NCBI RefSeq assembly: GCF_030651835.1
Contig: NZ_JAUSBX010000038.1
Span: forward strand, 1 to 64,000
Reading direction: 5' to 3'
DNA: 64,000 bases
From: Methylicorpusculum sp.
Lineage (GTDB): Bacteria > Pseudomonadota > Gammaproteobacteria > Methylococcales > Methylomonadaceae
Shown: piece after piece, positions 49,443 to 58,189 of the stretch
How positions within the stretch are numbered: the first letter of the stretch is position 1
Layout: every line of letters begins with the position of its first letter
Program-made: the position numbers and the translations under genes
Notes under the pieces: generated by a model
Seen by the model: the letters and a program-made list of their open reading frames with translations, nothing else
Databases searched by the model: none
Told to the model about the DNA's origin: nothing

Positions 49443-51308
49443 TTGGTTAATTTGCATGAAGGTTCTGATATGCAAGCGCTTTTTGCGGCTATTCCCAATG
49501 CGCTGTTACTCACCGATAGGCTGGGCGTTATCGTTGAGGCAAATTCCGCTGCTCAAAAAATGTTTGGCTATAGCGGCGAGGCAATGGCAGGACTCAGGAT
49601 TGAGTCGTTGATACCCGACTATTACCTCGCTCATCGTATCTGGCATGAACATCAAGACTCGCAAGACAAGCGCCTGACCGACCAGGGAAGGCTGCTTTTC
49701 GGCCAACGCAGCGATAGCTCACAGTTTCAGATAGATATCCGATCAACCGACCTGCAGACGCCCAGCACAGCTTACATTCTGGTTACGCTGGATGACATAT
49801 CCAGTCATTGGCCGCAAATTCAGAGAATGAGTGAAAATGCAGAAAGCCAACGCGCAATGATCGATCAAGCCATCGTCGGCATTGTTCGTACGGATCTGGA
49901 GGGCAATATCACCCTCGCCAATAACTGTTTTTGCACTATCACCCATCTCAGCAAAGACGACTTACTCGGCATGAACATGCTGTCGCTTAGTCATCCCGAT
50001 GACCATTCAAGGCATGTTGAACTTTTTCAACGTTTGGTAAAGCATGATGACTCCTTTACTTTAGAAACGCGTTATCAGCACAACAAAAAAGACTCGGCCT
50101 GGGTCACTCTTACAGTTTCGCGAATAAGCGACGCATTAAGATGTCCATCGGGCACCGTAGCGGTTGTGATGGATATTTCCGAGCGCACCATAGCGAGCCA
50201 TGCCTTAAAAACCAGTGAACAGCGCTTACAACTCGCCAAACACGCCGCAAAACTGGGTATTTTTGATATGGATTTGATCCAAAATAAAATCCAGTGTGAT
50301 AGCCTCATTTACGACATTTGGGGTTTTGCTCCCGACGAACCGCTAAATTATGAAAAAATATTGGCCGCCATACATCCGGAAGACAGGGCGGCCAGAGATT
50401 GGATCTTTGCGGAAACGCTAAAAAATGGCAGCCATGAATATGAAATCGAATACCGGGTGATACATCAACAAAAGCACCATGAAACCTGGATCTCAATCAA
50501 CAGTCATATTTTCTTTGAGGGCCAACAGGCTAGCCGGTTAGTTGGCATAGTTCAGGATATTAGCAAACGCAAACTCAGCGAACAAAAAAGCCAGAAAAAC
50601 AGGACTGCAATGGGTGCTTTGCTTAAGCAGCAAGTCGCCAACCAGACCGCATCCGCCATCGCGCATGAACTTAACCAGCCATTGACAGCCATTTCTGCAT
50701 ACAGCGAAGTTGCTCTCCAAGCATTACAAAGCAAAACCATTAATCTTTATCAATTAAACAAAGCGCTGCAAGGCTGTATTGAGCAAGCTCACCGTGTGGG
50801 CCACACCCTTCACGATTTGCTCAATGTATTGAATACCCAAAGCATTAATCCTGAACGCATTGATATCAATGCGCTGATCATAGATACTTTGACCCTAATT
50901 CAAACGGAGGGTTTCGACGGATTTCACGCAGAACTTGAACTGGAAACCGGTATGCTCCCTGTTACCGGTTACCGGCTTCAAATTGAAATGGTGTTGATCA
51001 ACCTGATACGCAACAGCATAGAAGCTATCCGCGAGGCCAATATGGCGCCAGGCGCTATTTCGCTTACCGTGCGATCAGTCGCTGAAAGAGATTGCGTGCA
51101 AATTACGCTGCAAGACAACGGTCCTGGCTTGAAAGAAGAAGCAGTAGAGCGCATATTTGAACCCTTTTTTACAACTAAAACAGGAGGCATTGGAATGGGA
51201 TTAACCATTAGCCGGGCTCTGATTGAGTCAAATGGAGGTCATCTCTGGTTTGATTTAAAGAACGACCCGGGCGCTATTTTTCACTTTACCTTACCTTTTG
51301 CTGTATGA
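49443..51308 (+). CDS. PAS-domain histidine kinase (FixL-like)
   Basis: This 621-residue soluble kinase has three PAS domains (about 8-120, 135-250 and 260-375). They are followed by a HisKA region with His408 in AIAHELNQPLTAI and a HATPase domain (NLIRNSIEAI, QDNGPGL, GIGMGLTISRAL). No membrane helix is seen. The HELNQPL box is typical of FixL/TodS/DctB-type kinases. A TTG at 49443 with GGAG five bases upstream is the best start; an ATG at codon 10 is an alternative. Its stop overlaps the regulator gene start as ATGA. There is no haem-binding His pattern that I can confirm, so oxygen sensing is not shown. Confidence 0.9.
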   Translation: MVNLHEGSDMQALFAAIPNALLLTDRLGVIVEANSAAQKMFGYSGEAMAGLRIESLIPDYYLAHRIWHEHQDSQDKRLTDQGRLLFGQRSDSSQFQIDIRSTDLQTPSTAYILVTLDDISSHWPQIQRMSENAESQRAMIDQAIVGIVRTDLEGNITLANNCFCTITHLSKDDLLGMNMLSLSHPDDHSRHVELFQRLVKHDDSFTLETRYQHNKKDSAWVTLTVSRISDALRCPSGTVAVVMDISERTIASHALKTSEQRLQLAKHAAKLGIFDMDLIQNKIQCDSLIYDIWGFAPDEPLNYEKILAAIHPEDRAARDWIFAETLKNGSHEYEIEYRVIHQQKHHETWISINSHIFFEGQQASRLVGIVQDISKRKLSEQKSQKNRTAMGALLKQQVANQTASAIAHELNQPLTAISAYSEVALQALQSKTINLYQLNKALQGCIEQAHRVGHTLHDLLNVLNTQSINPERIDINALIIDTLTLIQTEGFDGFHAELELETGMLPVTGYRLQIEMVLINLIRNSIEAIREANMAPGAISLTVRSVAERDCVQITLQDNGPGLKEEAVERIFEPFFTTKTGGIGMGLTISRALIESNGGHLWFDLKNDPGAIFHFTLPFAV

Positions 51309-51916
51309 ACGAGCAGACTATGACCGTCTTTATCATTGATGATGACGTCGCAGTGCTGGATTCATTGACGCTGATGATTGAACAGGCTGAATTGAATGTT
51401 CAGGCCTTCCACAGCGCACGCGCATTTTTGGACTACTACCATCCCGGCATGTTGGGTTGTGTCGTTCTTGATATTAAAATGCCGGAAATTGACGGACTGC
51501 ATCTGCAACAAAAGCTGATTGAGCTGAATGTTCCGCTACCGGTCATTTTTCTCACCGGGCACGGCAATATTCCCATGAGTGTCAAAGCAATGAAAAGTGG
51601 GGCTTCTGATTTTCTCACCAAACCCGTCAAACGGGATAAATTGATGACGTGTATTGAATCAGCCTTTGAGGAATGTAAAAACTGGCATATCAGGCAGGCA
51701 ACCCGGCAACACGCGCAAAACTTGCTGTCGACACTGACCGATCGGGAAATGGAAGTGATGAAGCTGGCGCTGGATGGCCAAGCAAATAAACAAATCGCGG
51801 TTGAGTTAGGTATCAGTCACCGAACGGTAGAAATTCACAAATCCAGAGTATTGCAAAAAACAGGTGTCGATAATTTGCTTGAGCTGGCGCGCATCGTTGC
51901 GGATACCGCTGCATGA
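51305..51916 (+). CDS. FixJ/NarL-type response regulator
   Basis: This 203-residue regulator has a receiver domain (about 5-125) with acidic residues IDDD, phospho-acceptor Asp56 in LDIKMP, Thr in FLTGHG and Lys in LTKPV. The C-terminal LuxR-type helix-turn-helix (about 138-200) shows LTDREMEVMKLALDG and SHRTVEIHKSRVLQK. It forms a two-component pair with the overlapping kinase gene upstream. This arrangement matches FixL-FixJ and TodS-TodT relatives. Target genes are unknown. Confidence 0.94.
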   Translation: MNEQTMTVFIIDDDVAVLDSLTLMIEQAELNVQAFHSARAFLDYYHPGMLGCVVLDIKMPEIDGLHLQQKLIELNVPLPVIFLTGHGNIPMSVKAMKSGASDFLTKPVKRDKLMTCIESAFEECKNWHIRQATRQHAQNLLSTLTDREMEVMKLALDGQANKQIAVELGISHRTVEIHKSRVLQKTGVDNLLELARIVADTAA

Positions 51917-51956
51917 AAAGCAAGTAACTGATCATCAATTCTTGTCATTATTCAGT

Positions 51957-52000
51957 GTTGGGTTGGCTATCGCCAACCTCAAGCTACTCGGTGCAGCACC
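51957..52000. repeat. short repeat, second copy of 8519-8562
   Basis: This segment carries the same hairpin-forming core (GTTGGCTATCGCCAAC) and the following TCGGTGCA block as at 8519-8562. It is followed near 52049 by a family F end (TAGCAATACCCAGTTTGAA) and at 52119 by a family D element, so this 364-bp gap is a patchwork of repeats without genes. Confidence 0.6.
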
Positions 52001-52118
52001 TTTGTTTTGTTGTTCGGCTGAAAGTTACAAAAAATGTATCTGCTCTAGCAATACCCAGTTTGAACTTTTGATGTGGCTTGGAGGGTAGGCGAAAGCCTAA
52101 GATACAGACTATTGATTG

Positions 52119-52270
52119 TCCTGATTATAAAGATCAAAAAATCGTCATCTCGGCAGGGATTGCCGAGATCCAGATACCATGGATGGCGAGCACCGAACAC
52201 CTCCTTGTGCTCTAGATTCCGGCAATCCCTGCCGGAAAGACGTTGTTGCTGATGCATCTTTATAACAGGA
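52119..52270. repeat. MITE-like element family D, copy 1
   Basis: The ends are TCCTGATTATAAAGATC and, on the other strand, TCCTGTTATAAAGATGC. Internal palindromes of the type CGGCAGGGATTGCCG occur at both sides. The copy at 56904-57068 is the same element in reverse orientation. It ends 11 bp from the stop of the kinase gene at 52281. Confidence 0.75.
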
Positions 52271-52280
52271 TGAGGTTTGC

Positions 52281-53564
52281 CTACACGTCAGCAAATGGCA
52301 GCGAGAAAAGGAATATAGCGCCAGAACCGGCACAGGATTCAACCCAAAGCTTTCCGCCGTTTGCTTCAATCAGTGATCGGCTGATAGCAAGCCCCAAGCC
52401 CATACCGGTTGGCTTGGTGGTAAAAAAGGGGTCGAAAATATGTTTGATCGTTTCAGCATCCATACCTGGCCCATTATCCTGAACCGTAACCTGGGCCATG
52501 TTCGAGCCGGCCCGGGTACTTACCCTGATAATAATCGAGGCATCGGACAGGCCTGCTTCACGCATCGCCTCGACGCTGTTGCGCAACAAATTGACCAGTA
52601 CTTTTTTCACTTGAATCTGGCTACAAAGGACTAACGGTAACGAATAATCCAACTCCAGCTCGGGCTGAAATCCGCCAAAACCGTCATTTCTAGCCACGAT
52701 TACCGCTTCTTCTACCAAACGGTTCAAATCAATCGGCTCGAATATGAGTTCGCCTTTATGCAAAAAATCGAGCAATTCATGCAGGCTTTGTCCGGCCCGA
52801 TGTGCCTGATCGATACAGCCTATGAGTGCGCGTTTTAATTGATCGGAATTTTCAGACCCACTATTTAAATAACGGACCGCAACTTCGCTGTAGACGGAAA
52901 TGGCATTGAGCGGCTGATTGAGATCATGCGCTATAGCCGAAGCGGTCTGCGCAGCTACCTGTTGCTGTAACAGATATTCCATATTGGCGCGTTGTTGCTG
53001 TAACGTTCTTTCCAGGGATTTACGTCTGGTAATATCCGTCATAATGGTGTGAATGAAGCAGTTCTCCTCATCACCGTTCTTGATTCTTCGGCTTTCCAGT
53101 TGCACATCCAGCAATTTCCCATCCGCATGCAGGATTTCCAACTCGATAGTGACGTTAAAACGGGTCCTGCAGACCTCTTTCAAATAGTCTCTGAACAGCT
53201 TGCGGGAAGGCAAAAACGTAACCAGCGAATAACCGATAATAAACTGACGAGCCTTGCCCAGCATCGCTGCGCCCGTCAGATTGATTTCCTTCACCACACC
53301 GTTTTTATCCAGTGTAAAAAAACCGACGGGGGCATAATCGTAGAGCTGTGTGTAGCGTTCCAGTGCCTCCGAGGCTTGCGCTTGTGATGCCAGCAACTCG
53401 ACATTTTGCATTTCCAGTTCGATCTGATAGACCTGTAACTCGTGGAACAATTTATTGATGTCTTTGAGCTTGATTAGTTCGCTTTTGGGCTTTGCAGCAA
53501 GCAGCATTTCAGCTCGCTTGCGTAAATTGTTTTTTTTAATGGCGATTCCGGGCATTTTTTTCAT
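52281..53564 (-). CDS. PAS-domain histidine kinase (FixL-like)
   Basis: This 427-residue soluble kinase has an N-terminal coiled coil (about 25-70), one PAS domain (about 70-185), a HisKA segment with His213 in AIAHDLNQPLNAI, and a HATPase domain (NLLRNSVEAM, QDNGPGM, GMGLGLAISRSL). Its kinase part is close to that of the protein encoded at 49443, which suggests duplication. The start overlaps the stop of the CheB-CheR fusion gene as ATGA, so the two are made together. No response regulator follows; the FixJ-like protein encoded nearby might be shared. Confidence 0.9.
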   Translation of the reverse strand: MKKMPGIAIKKNNLRKRAEMLLAAKPKSELIKLKDINKLFHELQVYQIELEMQNVELLASQAQASEALERYTQLYDYAPVGFFTLDKNGVVKEINLTGAAMLGKARQFIIGYSLVTFLPSRKLFRDYLKEVCRTRFNVTIELEILHADGKLLDVQLESRRIKNGDEENCFIHTIMTDITRRKSLERTLQQQRANMEYLLQQQVAAQTASAIAHDLNQPLNAISVYSEVAVRYLNSGSENSDQLKRALIGCIDQAHRAGQSLHELLDFLHKGELIFEPIDLNRLVEEAVIVARNDGFGGFQPELELDYSLPLVLCSQIQVKKVLVNLLRNSVEAMREAGLSDASIIIRVSTRAGSNMAQVTVQDNGPGMDAETIKHIFDPFFTTKPTGMGLGLAISRSLIEANGGKLWVESCAGSGAIFLFSLPFADV

Positions 53565-56128
53565 GGCTTCGCAGCTCGAAATTCCGCTTCCAATCGCTTG
53601 GTTTCACAGATATCAATTAAGGTAATGACCACGCCGTCGATGACATTATCCTGCGTCCGGTAGGGCATGATCCGCACTTTATACCATCGACCATCGTGGG
53701 TCATTATTTGCTTGTCAGAATAAACCAAAGTTCTGAGCACCTCTCGGGCATCCGTTAATAATTGCGGATAATCAAGTTCAGTCACGATATCGGAGAGCGG
53801 ACGCCCCACATCCCCCGGAATCAGTTTGAAAAGATGGGTAGCATGAGTGGTGAAACGGCGTATATTCAACGAGTTATCCAAAAACACCGTGGCAATTTCC
53901 ATGCTGTCCAGCAAATTTTTCATGTCATTGTTAACCCAGGTCAGATCATCGACTTTGGATTGCAGCTCGGCATTGACCGTTTGCAGCTCTTCATTCAAGG
54001 ACTGCATTTCTTCCTTGGAGGTCGTCAATTCCTCATTGGTGGATTGCAGCTCCTCATTGGCGGATTTAAGCTCCTCCTGAGAGGTTTGCATTTCTTCCCG
54101 GGTCACTTGCAATTCATCTCTGGCCTGTTGTAACTCCTCCTGCAGCATTTTTTGTATTGCGCTGGATGTTTTTATTTTCTTCTTGCCTGTTACGGTTTCA
54201 GGGACCGCCTGAAACACAACGATAATCATATTACGCAGCGCTTGGGGTTTTTGGATGGCCTGTACGATCATATTGATAACATGAGGACTTCCATTGCTGG
54301 TTAACGTCAAATTAAGCACATGCACAGGCTCGGATTGCTGCATTGCTTTTTTTAATGCGACGGCCAGATCATAGCGAATTTCTTCGCGCGCCATCGCATA
54401 AATATTCCAATTGGCTTTTCCGGCTGCCGGTTCCAAATACAGGCCGGTACGGCCATTGATGTAAAGAATATCCCCTTCGGCATTAATCATAACGGCGGCA
54501 GGCGCAAAGTTTTGCAGAATCAATTGATCCGCCAGGGCCTGCAAATTAAAGAGAGGATGATTAGTCATCAGGCGATTGTTTGTCGGCTCATCTCTTGCCA
54601 ACGCGGCGACAGGGAAATACTTGATAGGAAAATCGACTTGCAGCATTTTGAGCGGATTATCAATACGCCAGTACAGCCGCGAATTATTTTCCACCGGCTT
54701 GAATAATTGGGTAAATCCACCGATGGTTTCGGCATTGCCGAGCATCAATACACCTTTCTCATTCAGCGTATAGTGAAATAACGGAATCAACTTTTTTTGT
54801 AATTCCGGCCCCAAGTAAATCAGCAGGTTACGGCAACTGAGGATATCCAGCTTGGTAAAAGGCGGATCCATGATAATGTTCTGCGGTGCAAAGATCACTT
54901 TTTCCCGGATTTCTTTATTAATCCTATAACCGTTATCTTCAACCGTAAAAAAACGATCCAGCCGTTCCGGGGAAACATCGGCGCTGATATTGCCGGGATA
55001 AAACGCTTGCCGCGCCTTTTCAATCGCATCTTCGTCAAGGTCTGTGGCAAAAATTTGCAGCGAGAATTCGGCTTGAGGTTTAGCTTCTTTTAAAGCCTCT
55101 TTAAACACTATTGCCAGAGAATAGGCTTCCTCACCGGTTGAACAGGCCGGCACCCAGGCGCGCAGTTCTTTTCCCTTTGGGTAAGCATCCAGAAGCGTAG
55201 GGATGGCCTCATTTTTAAGTTGTTCCCACACCTGCGGATCGCGAAAAAAACTGGTTACGCCGATAAGAAGTTCCTTGAAGAGCAAATCCAGCTCTTGCGG
55301 ATTTTCGCGCAGGAAACGCACATACCCGGCAATGGTGTGGATCTGATGCAAACCCATACGCCGTTCGATTCGCCGGTAGATAGTATTTTTCTTGTAAAGC
55401 AGAAAATCGTTACCGGTGTGTTCACGCAGTAAAATGATAATCTGCTCAAGCGCACTTTGAGACTTAAGCTCAATAATCGGCTCCGGTTCTTGCTGTAAAC
55501 CCCGTGGAGAATGTTTAAAATAAGCCGTAAGTCGCTGCGGCAGATCTTGCGCCGGGGCAATAATATCGGCCAAACCGGCATTGATGGCGCTACGCGGCAT
55601 ACCATCAAACTTGGCTGTTGACGGTTCCTGCACCAAAACCAGCCCGGCGTTTTCTTTGATGGCGCGTAAACCAAACGTGCCGTCGCTGCCCATACCGGAA
55701 AGAATGACACCGACCGCTCGTTCGCGCTGGTCTTCCGCCAATGACCGCAGAAAAAAATCAATAGGCAACCGTAACCCGCGGGGATCAACAGGATCCAGCA
55801 AATAAAGGCTACCGTGCAAGATCGACAAATCCTTATTGGGCGGAATGACATAAATACAATCCGGCTTGACCTTGACACGGTTGCTTGCAGGGACGACTTT
55901 CATGGACGTAGATCGCTGCAGTAACTCGGGCAACATCCCTTTATAAGTCGGATCCTGATGCTGTATGACCACAAAACCAAGTCCGCTTTCTAACGGAACA
56001 TGGGAAAAAAACGCTTCCAGTGCCTCAAGCCCACCGGCCGAGGCACCTATTCCGACAATCGGTGGCGAACTGCTGTCTCTAACCTGGTTTTTACGCGTTG
56101 GATTAGTCACACTCTTTGGCCTTTTCAA
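53561..56128 (-). CDS. CheB-CheR fusion with coiled coil and PAS domain
   Basis: This 855-residue protein joins a CheB methylesterase domain (about 20-205, GIGASAGGLEALEAFF, VIQHQDP and SGMGSDGTFG), a CheR methyltransferase domain (about 225-490, with CSTGEEAYSLAI) and a PAS-like part (about 520-640). A long Glu/Gln-rich coiled coil (about 655-745, with EELKSANEELQSTNEEL) and a final PAS domain (about 750-850) follow. Such fusions do not usually serve flagellar chemotaxis but link to kinases, and here a PAS kinase follows with ATGA overlap. The first codon is TTG at 56128; a GTG at 56110 with AAAAGG upstream is a plausible alternative start. Confidence 0.92.
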   Translation of the reverse strand: MKRPKSVTNPTRKNQVRDSSSPPIVGIGASAGGLEALEAFFSHVPLESGLGFVVIQHQDPTYKGMLPELLQRSTSMKVVPASNRVKVKPDCIYVIPPNKDLSILHGSLYLLDPVDPRGLRLPIDFFLRSLAEDQRERAVGVILSGMGSDGTFGLRAIKENAGLVLVQEPSTAKFDGMPRSAINAGLADIIAPAQDLPQRLTAYFKHSPRGLQQEPEPIIELKSQSALEQIIILLREHTGNDFLLYKKNTIYRRIERRMGLHQIHTIAGYVRFLRENPQELDLLFKELLIGVTSFFRDPQVWEQLKNEAIPTLLDAYPKGKELRAWVPACSTGEEAYSLAIVFKEALKEAKPQAEFSLQIFATDLDEDAIEKARQAFYPGNISADVSPERLDRFFTVEDNGYRINKEIREKVIFAPQNIIMDPPFTKLDILSCRNLLIYLGPELQKKLIPLFHYTLNEKGVLMLGNAETIGGFTQLFKPVENNSRLYWRIDNPLKMLQVDFPIKYFPVAALARDEPTNNRLMTNHPLFNLQALADQLILQNFAPAAVMINAEGDILYINGRTGLYLEPAAGKANWNIYAMAREEIRYDLAVALKKAMQQSEPVHVLNLTLTSNGSPHVINMIVQAIQKPQALRNMIIVVFQAVPETVTGKKKIKTSSAIQKMLQEELQQARDELQVTREEMQTSQEELKSANEELQSTNEELTTSKEEMQSLNEELQTVNAELQSKVDDLTWVNNDMKNLLDSMEIATVFLDNSLNIRRFTTHATHLFKLIPGDVGRPLSDIVTELDYPQLLTDAREVLRTLVYSDKQIMTHDGRWYKVRIMPYRTQDNVIDGVVITLIDICETKRLEAEFRAAKP

Positions 56129-56587
56129 TCCTGAACATTAAATTGCATTGATGAATAAAATCTTGACCGCTCAGCGTTGATCCTGGAATTATCAGTAGAT
56201 CCACGAAAAAAACGAGAGCGCTTTGAGTTCGATACTGATGGATCCATGACAGCTAAAGTCAGGGGGCTAGGTTATTTCCGCCTTACCTGATTTTCGTAGC
56301 TGACATCAGCGGTTAATTGAGAAACCCCGCTGGACCCGCTAGAAACAAATTGAAGAACCACTAGAGACACCGCCTTATTCAGGATAACGATTGATTTTTA
56401 ACTAGGACTCGCCAGAAGTAAGCAGAAGCTGTTTGAATTAACATGCATGGATACAGGAAGTAAATAGTAAGGATTTGCATAGGGAACGGGCCTAACCAAC
56501 GGTTTTTCAAGCATGACCCGCCATTTCGCCGCGCCATTCTAAACCGAATCCTTGTTAAAAACGAAATGAAAAGTATAGGGGCCGGAT
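56129..56587. other. gap between signalling island and PAAR gene
   Basis: No gene, repeat or strong hairpin is recognised. The start of the stretch should hold the promoter of the CheB-CheR gene. A 70-codon frame on the minus strand (56379-56591) has no credible start or composition. Confidence 0.4.
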
Positions 56588-56881
56588 TCAACCGCCAATC
56601 AGTACGGTTGGATAGCCTATGATAATGGTCCCGCCATGGGCGGTCGAATCACCCATTCTGGCAGCCGGCATTCCGCCTATCAAGACAGTTGCCGATCCTT
56701 TGATAATGGAATCAGGCGGCCCCACACAAACCGCCATATCGCTGACCCGGGCCGCAGGAAGCCCGCCGATGAGTATATTCGGCGCACCCGGTGCAGCAAT
56801 GGGTCCGCCGACATGAGGAACGGGGCCGGTAGTCATAGGGCAAACATGCATATCGGTCAGTCTGGCTGCGGGTTGTCCCAT
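56588..56881 (-). CDS. PAAR-domain protein (type VI secretion spike tip)
   Basis: This 97-residue protein has the PAAR repeat pattern: AARLTDMHVCP, IGGLPAARVSDMAVCVG and IGGMPAARMGDSTAHGG. His and Cys residues in these turns bind the zinc at the tip. PAAR proteins cap the VgrG trimer of a type VI secretion system. I chose the ATG at 56881 because GGAGGA lies before it; the frame otherwise runs into the family D repeat. A VgrG gene is found 5 kb away, but no sheath, baseplate or membrane-complex genes are in the window. Confidence 0.9.
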   Translation of the reverse strand: MGQPAARLTDMHVCPMTTGPVPHVGGPIAAPGAPNILIGGLPAARVSDMAVCVGPPDSIIKGSATVLIGGMPAARMGDSTAHGGTIIIGYPTVLIGG

Positions 56882-56903
56882 TATTCCTCCGGTTAAGTTA
56901 GGT

Positions 56904-57068
56904 TCCTGATTATAAAGATGCTTCAGCAACAACGTCTTTCCGGCAGGAATTGCCGGAATCTAGAGCACAAGGATGTGTTCGGCGCTCGCCATCCATGGCA
57001 CCTGGATCTGGGCAATCCCTGCCGAGATGACGTCTTTTGACTGAGCTGATTGATCTTTATAATCAGGA
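56904..57068. repeat. MITE-like element family D, copy 2 (165 bp)
   Basis: The ends TCCTGATTATAAAGAT and ATCTTTATAATCAGGA are perfect inverted repeats of 16 bp. Internal palindromes (CCGGCAGGAATTGCCGG) match the copy at 52119-52270, which is inverted relative to this one. It separates the PAAR gene from the DUF6931-like gene and may affect their co-transcription. Confidence 0.8.
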
Positions 57069-57098
57069 GTTAGTTTCTAGTGAAAATTGGAATGGTTA

Positions 57099-57683
57099 TT
57101 ACTGGACAGCGCGGCCGTCACCACCGGCCGCGATATCGATACCTTGCTTCAAAAAGCACTGATAATTGCTTTTAACGTGCTCAGGCCCGTTTTGAACCGC
57201 CGCCAGCATCACCGCACCGACAACCGCCTTGCCGCTTAACTCATCGGCGGGCGGTACAACCGTTCCTTCAATCGGTGAGATATTTCCACCGCTCCAAAAT
57301 GCCGCCATAGCAGCCCAGCCTGCAGCCGTTTTAAGCCGCGTAGCTTCGGCTGCCGCTAAAGCCTTCGTCCGGTTTTCATCGGTCGGTTTATACACCCAAG
57401 CCTCTGCCAGTTGAATTGCCTGAGTATCGGTAAGCGGTGAGTTTTCATTCAGGCCTTTACGAGCCGACAAACAAGCCCACCAGGTCGCCTCACGTTTCGG
57501 TAACGCGCCAGCCAAAAACCGAACCGCGTCAGGATAAAGCTCTTTTTCTATCAACTGTGACAAAAAGTCAGCCGGAGCAGTATCGTCTTTTAATAACTGC
57601 AATGCCTCGCCTTCCAATTCAAGACCTAAACAGACAGCAGCTGCCGTTGGGTGCTTGATTTTAACCAGGTTCTTTTCAGACAT
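57099..57683 (-). CDS. DUF6931-like protein, type VI secretion neighbour
   Basis: This 194-residue protein is Ala-rich and mostly helical, without signal peptide or membrane helix. It contains WWACLSARKG (about 69-78) and AAGWAAMAAFWSGGNISP (about 119-136), which I associate with the DUF6931 family found next to PAAR and VgrG genes. The function is not known; an adaptor or regulatory role is possible. It precedes the PAAR gene in the same orientation, split only by a family D element. Confidence 0.65.
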   Translation of the reverse strand: MSEKNLVKIKHPTAAAVCLGLELEGEALQLLKDDTAPADFLSQLIEKELYPDAVRFLAGALPKREATWWACLSARKGLNENSPLTDTQAIQLAEAWVYKPTDENRTKALAAAEATRLKTAAGWAAMAAFWSGGNISPIEGTVVPPADELSGKAVVGAVMLAAVQNGPEHVKSNYQCFLKQGIDIAAGGDGRAVQ

Positions 57684-57825
57684 TTATAAATCTCGGCTTA
57701 TGTCCATCTTTAACAGTGAATATGCCCCTAAAGCGGACACTTTCATTTTTCGTTGTCATTCAACATAGTCAGTTTAAAGCTATTGGCTTATCCAAGCTAC
57801 CCGGCTTGACCCACAATGCCAGACC

Positions 57826-58149
57826 CAATGCCGTTAAGTTAAGCATTTTACTAACCGCCCCTCTTCTTTGAAAAAGAGGGGTTGGGGGAGATTATATGAA
57901 TAAATCCCCCTCGATCCCCCTTTTTAAAGGCACTGTTCGCGTTAATAGTAGGAGTCGCCCCGGCAGGGATTGCCGGGGTCCAGAAGCCATGGATGGCGTT
58001 GGGCTTTCACATCCTTGTGACCTGGATTCGCTTACGCGGTCTAACGGCTCCGGCAATCCATGCCGGAATGACGGCGTTGATTTACTTTCAACTACTAACG
58101 CGAACAGTGCTTTATTAAAGGGGGGAAGAAGCCAAACTTAACGGTATTG
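57826..58149. repeat. MITE-like element family E, copy 2, split by a family C element
   Basis: The left end CAATGCCGTTAAGTTAAGC and the right end CTTAACGGTATTG form the same terminal repeats as at 41162-41295. The interior differs (CCCCTCTTCTTTGAAAAAGAGGGG hairpin, split here in description) and is interrupted at 57930-58110 by a complete family C element. Without that insert the element would be about 143 bp. The layout shows the order of insertion: E first, C later. Confidence 0.75.
57930..58110. repeat. MITE-like element family C, copy 2, nested in family E
   Basis: The ends GCACTGTTCGCGTTAATAGT and, on the opposite strand, GCACTGTTCGCGTTAGTAGT are inverted repeats with one mismatch in 20. 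The interior closely matches the copy at 21538-21696, with an extra segment (about TTCGCTTACGCGGTCTAACG) near 58027-58046. The element has better ends than copy 1, suggesting a more recent insertion. Confidence 0.85.
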
Positions 58150-58189
58150 CTCCTAAGGGTAGCCACTATCCTACCCGCAATAATGGCAC

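Noticed and set aside
56379..56591. 70-codon frame on the minus strand before the PAAR gene
   Set aside because: No ribosome-binding site, atypical composition and position overlapping the end of the PAAR gene.
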